Assembly (NCBI RefSeq): GCF_037975245.1
Contig: NC_092575.1
Coordinates: 23,785,841 to 23,849,840 of the forward strand
Length of the DNA: 64,000 bases
DNA from: Apostichopus japonicus
Lineage: Eukaryota > Echinodermata > Holothuroidea > Aspidochirotida > Stichopodidae
Reading direction: 5' to 3'
A program made the position numbers and the translations under genes. Below the pieces are notes generated by a model. It ran no database searches. It was not told the origin of the DNA and worked only from the letters and a program-made list of their open reading frames with translations. Below, piece by piece: positions 27,701 to 36,700 of this stretch; within the stretch, counting starts at the first letter, position 1; every line of letters begins with the position of its first letter.

Positions 27701-30700
27701 GAGGTAGTGTTCAGATGCTGAGGCAAACTCTCACTGGCTGGAGTGGGATGTTGAGTCGGTGGCTGTCATGTGAGCAGGAATGATTAAGACAATTACATGC
27801 CTGCCTAGTAAATTCTCTGAACACTCATCAAAAACAGAAGCATTGATATAAGCCGGTATTCATCTTAAATCACATGAATATCCATGGCTCTACTATGTTT
27901 CTGTAGGGTTCCTACCCCATGTGACAAACTTAACCTAAAATGTTGTTATGGAATTCTTCATTACAATATAAAGTACAATCTTCACCAGCTGCCGATGAAA
28001 TGAAAGGATTTGCATTTGGCCACACGTCTTGGCTCCTTACCAACTTTTCCTTAATTCTCATACATTTATGTGGCATTGTTTCTTTGCATACATAACAAGC
28101 ATTTTCATCCTCAGTACATTTTCAATATCTTTTAATATATTAGCATGTAGACATTGATCACCTCTGTGCTGCCAGTAGAGTCTCTCATCAGTTCAGACTT
28201 AACAGAAACAAATATGGAGACACTGACATGGTTGATGTGATGTTAAAAGTATCACAACATGAAAAGAACCAGACAGCCCTTATCCTCCAATCAAAGGTGA
28301 GTTATGCTTGTTGATTGTCTTCCAGCTGTTTGTGTTCTCATATGTCTCTTAAATACATGACATTAGGCAGCATCTTCTCTCTTCTGATTAGTTATTCGTT
28401 TATTAATGCATGTCCTGTCAGTTGAAAGTTATGCAGCTGTTGACAGGGTAATTGAATAATATCAGTGCTGTGACTGAATTATAGATATTCGTTGGCATGT
28501 TCTCTCATGGATCCTTTTCATTGTAATAATAATGGTGGATGACAATTGAATTTAATTGAATTATAGTGGCCGGTTATTGAAGTTTTTTTTTTCATTCTTT
28601 CCAGTGATCCTGCTGTACCTAAGTTTCTTATTTTGATCCTGTTTTCCACTTGTCTGGCACTTTGGTATTGCTTTGTAATAAATGAGTACCACAAAATGCA
28701 GTGAAATGCTGAAAAAGTATGTATTATTCTACACACAGGTCAACAGCTATTGGAAATTTTGTTTTATTTGGCATCTTAAGTACCAATTAAATACTCCATA
28801 AATGATAGGTATGTTGTCACCAACATTCCTTTTCCTTGGGATTTCATATATTTATTATGTGTTTTTTTTTATTTCTGTTTCAGCTCTATGTTTCTACATT
28901 ACATTCCAACTGTAAACCTAATCATTCATAGGGTGTGATAGATATTCTGCACTATTGTATGTTAGACTTTCTGACATTTAAAGTTTCCATTATTCATATA
29001 ATTTTTTGTTTTTCCTTTAGGTGAAAAACATTCTCTTATCTCCAGAAAGCCAGGAAATTCTTTTCAGAGAGCTGCATCCAGGTGAGTTTTTAAGTGCAAG
29101 TTGAACAAATGGTTGGACTTGGCTAGTTTTAAAAGTCCACCCTGGCCTGCATCTAAGTAAAGTTGGAACAAAAAAAGGTGAATGCTCTTTATTTTATCTT
29201 ATACATACACCAGGTAAGTGTGTATTAGTGAAGATGAAAGAGTAAGCACACATAGAGTATATGAACCCAGGTACGTGAGTGTCTGAATAGAGGTGAAAAA
29301 GTAATAACATTTGGTTGTAGAAGTAGACACACCTGAGTGTTACTTATATAAGCTTAGTTTATTGGGAAATATTTGATCAACATTAACACTTATCATGGAG
29401 AGAAATTCAGTCTTACTGCTGAACCCACAAAATATCTTAGTTCTATTTACACGCCTCATTTTCAATTAGTATACTCACTTCCTATTTTGTAGCAAAAAGC
29501 AAACTTGAAGGTGAAGCTGTATACAAGACTAGAATTTATGCACAAGACAAGGGCTTAAAGTTGCAGAGTTGCATGCAAGTTGTTGACATTAAACTTAACC
29601 AATTTATTGTTTGCACCAACGGTTGACCTGCACACCAACATTGTCATGCAGTTTGCATGCTTGTGGGCCAGTTGTGTACTATAATGTGCATCATGGGCGG
29701 CGATCTTGGGGGGGGGGGGACGGGGGGGACATGTCCCCCCAATATTTCAGGTGAGGGATATAGTATCTAATATCCCCCCAATATTTGGTGGCATAGTCTT
29801 TTTGTGTGGCTATAAATAGAAAATAATGCATGAGATTATTTATCCAAATCATATTTGGCGGTGGCTAAAACTTCATCCAACACATGCTGCATGAGGTAAA
29901 TGACTCTTCGTGGTCGTTTCTGTGACCTGTGACCGTATAGCAAGGTGTTACTCATGATTATTATCATAATGTCTGTACATCTCTTGTGTATGAGTGTAAG
30001 TACGTACAATCATATATATGATCCACATCGATATGGGTTCATTGGGTTTCCATTTGGCCTGTTTCCTACAAGATTTCTAACGGCAGGCGCGTAACCAGGA
30101 GCATATTTTTTTGTATTTTTTATGATATCGAAGCTTTATAGTAGCCGTTATAAGAGGTTTTAATATTTGTAAACCAATAAATTAACTGTTTCTGAATTTT
30201 CAAATATTTCCTGACCAGAATTCTTCATCATACTTCCCTCTACTCATGCAATTTTGACCGGTCTGTTAGGGCTTGAAGGTTTTTTTTTCTATATTGGTTG
30301 TCCATAGGTGATATTTTGTGCAACATTATGGGAATATTTTGAAGTGAATTTATTATTCAAATTCTGAACAAATAATGGGCTTAAAACCTTCAAAAGTGGG
30401 GCTGACGGGTGTTGTGGGCCGTTACGTAGTATTACCTACTGTACAAAAGCAATGATCCACAGGAGATGCGATGAGGTCGAACATGATGTGTCACAGGTGA
30501 CAATCTTCAAAAAGGTATGGATATGGATGTAGGTTATGGATGAAGAAAAAAAATATTGGGAAAAACTTTGTTCTCAGGCAAAAGTGTACATCTGGTTGGT
30601 CATTTTCAAGCCCGAGAAGTGCCATTTCCGGTGATCTGGGGCTATCAAAACCATAAATTTTCTTGTATGCTGCGCGCCAACCGATGGTGGCGCTCCGCTT

Positions 30701-33700
30701 AGATAGTAATATACAAAATATCACGAAGAGCGCGAGCAATTTTGGGGATAAAAGTTGCTCTGTGACTGCACCCAAACAAATGCCCCCCCCCCCCCAATAT
30801 TTGAAACAAATCGCCGCCCCTGATGTGCATGTTAGTTGTGAACGTTGCTTTTTGTTCAAACTGGCACATAATTAGCATATGGTTAAGGCCCTCGTATCTG
30901 TACATGCGCTATACTTTTACGATTGTAAAGTAGATGTTATTGTTCTCACTTTCAGACTTACACAAATATGAAAAGTTGAGAGGAGACATTGCAAAGCTTC
31001 TAGATAAACAACATTGTGCAAAGCTAGGTGTGTTCTTTGAGCTCAAGCCAGCAGAAAATGACACAATTCAGGAAGCAGCAGAATCTGGAAAGATGCTGAT
31101 GAAAATATTGGATGAAAGAGAGCTCATCATGCCAGAGAGAATGATTGGAATGTATGAAGGATTGAAAGCTATTCACTTTAATAAGGTTGCAAGACTGGTG
31201 CTGGAGTACATTGGTACATCACAGGAGAAGAATAGAAAGGAAAACGAAGGAGAGAAAGATGATAAGAAAATGGTTTGTGCTTCGCAAAAACTTTTTGAGA
31301 CTTGAAACTTTATCTTGCAGGAAAACAAGGATCAATTTGCATAAAATCAAGATCTTAGAATGGATTAGTACTGTACTTTCTAATATGAAAAGTATCCTTT
31401 TTTTCTGTCCTGCAAGTCACATAACAGAAAATGGAATTACTGCTGCCATGACTAATAAGTCCTCCTTTTACTTATCGTAACAAAATAACAAACATTTAAC
31501 TGTTATTTTATGCTTTAGTATTCAAAAGTAGGGTTTGTAGAGATCAAGTGCACAGGAAGTCTTTTTAGAATATTCAAATCCAGTAGAGAGTTGTCTTTCT
31601 TCATGAAAATATGATAAAAAGTATGAATTGTATAAACAATTTGTAATATTTCAACATTATTTCAGGTAAAATTTCCAGAGAAACAGGAAATCCTTTCAAA
31701 AATGGAACCAAAGTTGTCAGTAAATTTCAAGATTTTGATAGAGGAGGGATACAAGAGACTGGATGTCCAAAGAGCCTTGAAATTGTCTCATGGAAAACTG
31801 GACTTGGGAAGACGGCTGTTGCTGCTTGCTAAGGAAGAACATGGTAAAGTACACAATAGTTTTAGCAGCATGTGTATTCCTTCTCTGTTTGTAACTTATA
31901 TATTTATTCTCAATCCTATATAACATTCTAGGAACATTACAGTTGTTTCATGCGACCCTTATGCTTCAGTATTTACAAAAGATGAAAGATTTTCCTTTAT
32001 TTTAGTATGAATATATCATTTGCCTCCAAAATAGCTTCAGGCATGTCAATGCTAGAGGAATATGATATACCCTGCATACTTATTATTGGTTCTGTACATT
32101 AAACATGTCATTGATTGTTTCATGTTTAATTCAATGATGCTAACATTTCTTGCAGATAGTTGATCACAGGTTTTACTCTCTCTTTCTCATATCAAATCTG
32201 TATTTGATTCTCAAATTTATTTTATTTTCTTGAACGATCTACAAATAGCCTCAAGTAGGAATATGAAAACATCAGAATTTTTTTACAGAGGTTACTTTCA
32301 TATTGTGGATTAAAAACAGTTTGCATTAACACATGATTCATGATAGTGACAAAAAAATTCCTTTCACATGAAATATATTACTTTTCTCTTCCAGAGAGAC
32401 TTCCTTTGTTCCCTGGGTCCAATCTTTTTAAAGAACAATACTTTGATCAGCATGGTGGAGAGATGGTTATCGCAGGTGTCATTTTGCGTGTACCAGCTGG
32501 TGCACTACGCACTGGAAGGATTGTTAGTCTGTGGGTTTCCACTGACCCTGCCATTAAAGGACCTATCTCAAACAAGAGTCTAAGGTTGACCCCCTTTGTG
32601 AAATATGGTCCAGAAAGCCTAACCTTACACAAGCCTGTCACCTTGATTATTCCACACTGTGCTTTAACTACAACTAACCAGATGGGTATCGATGTGTACT
32701 CTGGTGTATTACAAACAGGTGTGTTTCTTTTGCATTGTGTTTTATTAGTCAACTGATCATTATATTTAGTTACTTAAATGTGTTGTATCAACAGAGATAT
32801 GCACCTGAGTTAGTGTCTTTCTATGTCACCCAATTGGCTTGTAAACACGATGAGCCCAAAGTGCATAATGGTATAACGTGGTACTTGGTGTGTGGTTCCA
32901 TATTACATGTGTACAAGAATCCTCCTCCTTTCTGTTAACTCAATGACCCAAAATAGTTTCCATGAATTTCATATGTATATAGGGTGTAGATGCAGACACA
33001 GATGTTAAACCTTCAGTCTCTAAACATAACTCCATAAGTAGTAGATTTTTGTAGTAAAATAGTTAATTTTTTTAGGTTTTAATAATAATAACTAAGATTT
33101 ATAATGTGCTAATTATAAACAAAATAGTTGTCAAAAGCGCCATACATATAAATATGAATAGAAAGAAAAGCAAAAATAATAATGAAACAATGAAATATAA
33201 TTACAAATCAAATTGAAAAATGTTTAACATAGATGTTTAAGGTATTGTATTGGAAAATTAATAAAACCCTTCATGAAATGCCTACTGTTGCTGATATGTC
33301 AGTTTTTCCTATTTCTTGGTAAATTTTGATATAGGTAGGAAAATGGGGGAAACATAGAACTAGTAACAGTTAACTTGAAGGAAAATCCGAGAAACCAATT
33401 TACAGTTGATAGTTGAATGTACCCTTACTAAATTTATGGAATGTGTATTTCGCTCATTAAATGAAAGTTGTCAACAAAACTTATATGAATTGATTTGTCC
33501 AGTACGACTTTTTTATGTTTTTTCATTTGCACTTACCAAACTATATAAAATTCCATTTTCCTTTTTTATCCTATCTTTAGGCATAATATAGTAATAATCT
33601 GATCCAACAATTGCTTCACAATGTCTTCCATATTAGTTAAAACCTACCAAAAGCTCTTCAAGCTATTGCAAGCTGTAGCAACACAATTTATCTGGCAACT

Positions 33701-36700
33701 TTGCAACCATACATGAAAACAAGATATTTGATGTTATTAATTTAGTATGCAGTGTTGCATTATCTCCCACAAGACTGTCCCTTTAAAATCATCTGTGGTA
33801 TAGTTTAGGATTGATGTTTTAATCTTTCACCATGGAATAAATATTTAACTAACAAACAAGTTTTCTAAATTCTCTTCAGATAAATCTGTCAAATGGAGCT
33901 TAGAAAGGAAACACCTCAGCTGCTCAATGAATAGTCAACACTTTGCAGTTGAAGCTGAGAAACCCTGTCTCATTGGTCTTCACGTCCCTTACATACCCAA
34001 GAGTTTGAAGCGTGTCTGTGTCTTACCGATTGTAAACAGAGTGTCTGAATCTGGGGATCAATTGACAATTCATCTTTGGTTTCATAATGATGACTCACTG
34101 GAACATAAAGTAAGTAGTAGATGTTTTCAGCTCAGGTGTACCGGTGTTGTGGCCGAGTGGATAAAGGCCATATCATTCGAAGCAATGAGAATTAGCAACC
34201 GGGAGGTTCGGGGGTTGATCTCCGTCCGGGTCAAAGGAAGGTCGGTTTTTGCGTCCAAGAGCAATCTACGGTTTTTCCATCTGAAATGATTTTCTAAATT
34301 GAAAAGATTCCAAATTTGAGTTAACATGTTGAATCGGAAGCCACCTGATGTGTAAGTTGTAATCCATAAACCCTCGCAGTTTCTCTCACATTCGTGGTCA
34401 CTTTTAAGCACCATAAAAATAACTGCCTGATGATGATTACTATTATTATTAATATTACAAATAATATCACAGATTCCAGATATCTGTCTTAATTCCAACT
34501 AACTTGAGGTCAAAGATACTCGGAATGATAAAGTTTCAACTTGATGCCCAACAGTCACTAACATCTTGAAAATCAAATATTGTCAAGTGATGGGTCATGT
34601 GAGATTAGATGGTCCAGTCTGTCTGGTAATTGATGGTTGAAAATAAACTTTGTAGTGGACAAAAACACACTGACCAGATGTCCTATAACAAACTGAATGT
34701 TCAATATGTTTTTTTGTCTGTGGTCATTGACAACTGACAACAATTGTTGTACAGACACCTTTGTAAACACACCTTGACCAGGTGTCCAATATAGAAGAGT
34801 TTATATTTCAAAACATAGGCGATGAAACTATGAATGGTCTTTGATAATGCATCTAGCAGACAATCAATGCATAATAGTATAATAATAATAACAACAGGTA
34901 CCTGATTTCAGTTTATATTCCCCTCATTAAGTAAGGATTCAATTTACAGGCTTGTGGATGTCCAACAGAGCTCAAACTGTTTGATGACATAATTAATTGG
35001 TCTAGTTAATCAAAAGAGATTGGACAGAACATCTGTACAGAGAGTTAGACATTAAATTTATTGCAGTCCATATGTTAGATAATTATCTGCTTGTTTCACC
35101 AATAATGGCCACAACAGTTAATGGGAGGATTCTACTAGTGAGCTGGTATTGCTTCCTGGTCATACATGGAACAACTAATCAGTTTATACATTGATATTAT
35201 TGCTTAAATAAATAATAATAATAATATAATATTAATTTGTTTCATTTCTCATCAGAGCCTTATCAATGAAGAAATCTATCAGCAGAAGGGATCCATAATT
35301 CATGATCCTGTGTTTGTTCAACTCAGTCCTATGATTTCAACTTTACATGTTAGCACTAACTCCAGTACCTCACAGTGTAACCCAAGTAAAGTGGTTAGTA
35401 ATGTTTGTCTTATTGTAATGTCTTATTTATTGGCAACATGTAAAGAAAGCAGGTAATTCCTGTTCCACGTGTTAATTTCATTTGTTGAAAAAATAGTTTT
35501 ATGCATCTGTTGAGTGGTATGTTATAGTGCTAGCATATGTTATATTGGTAACTGTTGTTTATTATCATACTTTAATTACAAATAAACATTTCCTATGTTA
35601 TATTGAAACTGTTTCTTTCTCAATTTGTAAAAATACTCAAAGAGAGTATCAAAGTACTGTAAAAGTTACATCAGATGTTTACATTTTTACATCTGGGTGA
35701 AGAGGGGCTTTTTAAATCAAGTGCCTTGCATGACTGGAAACTGTAATCCTTAGATTGTCACCACATTAACTTTACCCACTTCTCTATTAACTTACATGCT
35801 TTAATGTCTATAATGTATAATATAATATAACTAAAGACCATCTGATTATTCTTCCCCCACAGGATGTTGCCAAGGAAATTTTATGGTTAAACAACAGACA
35901 CAAAGTAGAATTCCATCTTCAGAATAAAGAGATCAAGGATACTGTCAATCTGGAAATAGAAGCAAGATATGGGCTGTTAAGGAGGAATCTTTTCCAGCTT
36001 AGTATTCAGTTGCAGGTAACTAGATTTGACTTAAGGTAACAGTTCGAAAGATTTGAATATGAGTAGTTTACATATTCACTTTGAATTTTTCTTAGCTACT
36101 GCAACTCCTTTTATATTTGCTTTGTTTGATGATTGTTTACCCTTGTTGGTTACGATGCGGAAGGCTCAATAACCTTTGACATCGTGCTGGCATGCTTGTG
36201 GATGTGACGAATAGCTTGTAAACACTATCTCAACAACCCCAAGATGAGTCAGCGTCATGCTTTGTACAGTAGGTAGATGCCTTATGATAATTTAGATGTG
36301 ACGTAGTGTTTGTTGTTCCCATCTCATGCAGAAAATATGGGTGGTTGGGCCTTAACATGAACATTTCAAAATGACAATGTGTCTTCAACCATATGTCTGA
36401 TTTAGATCATATATGGAATAGTTATGTAACTACATAGAAAGTACATGTTTATTTTTGCAACAACAACTTTTATCTCATAAATATTAATGAGAGGATGGCC
36501 GTTTAATGGGAAATATGGAAAACGGCTTTATTGAAGCACGATGCATGCCTCATCTACAAGATGAATTGTTGTCATACTTGTTAGGTAGATGCCCCATGAT
36601 ATGTAAATGTGCCAAATTGCTTTCGGTTTTATCTCTTCGGTATTACTGTGTGGGCGGGGCTTAATAGTGAGAATTGTTAAAAATGTCAATATCTCTGCAT

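Noticed and set aside
30491-30859. Minus-strand 122-residue frame inside the hAT-like element
   Set aside because: Lies across oligo-C and the inverted end and has no transposase motif. The same frame is broken in copy B.
34143-34232. Candidate tRNA gene
   Set aside because: The A box is good but the B box is degenerate and no cloverleaf with a proper anticodon arm can be drawn. It continues into a SINE body.
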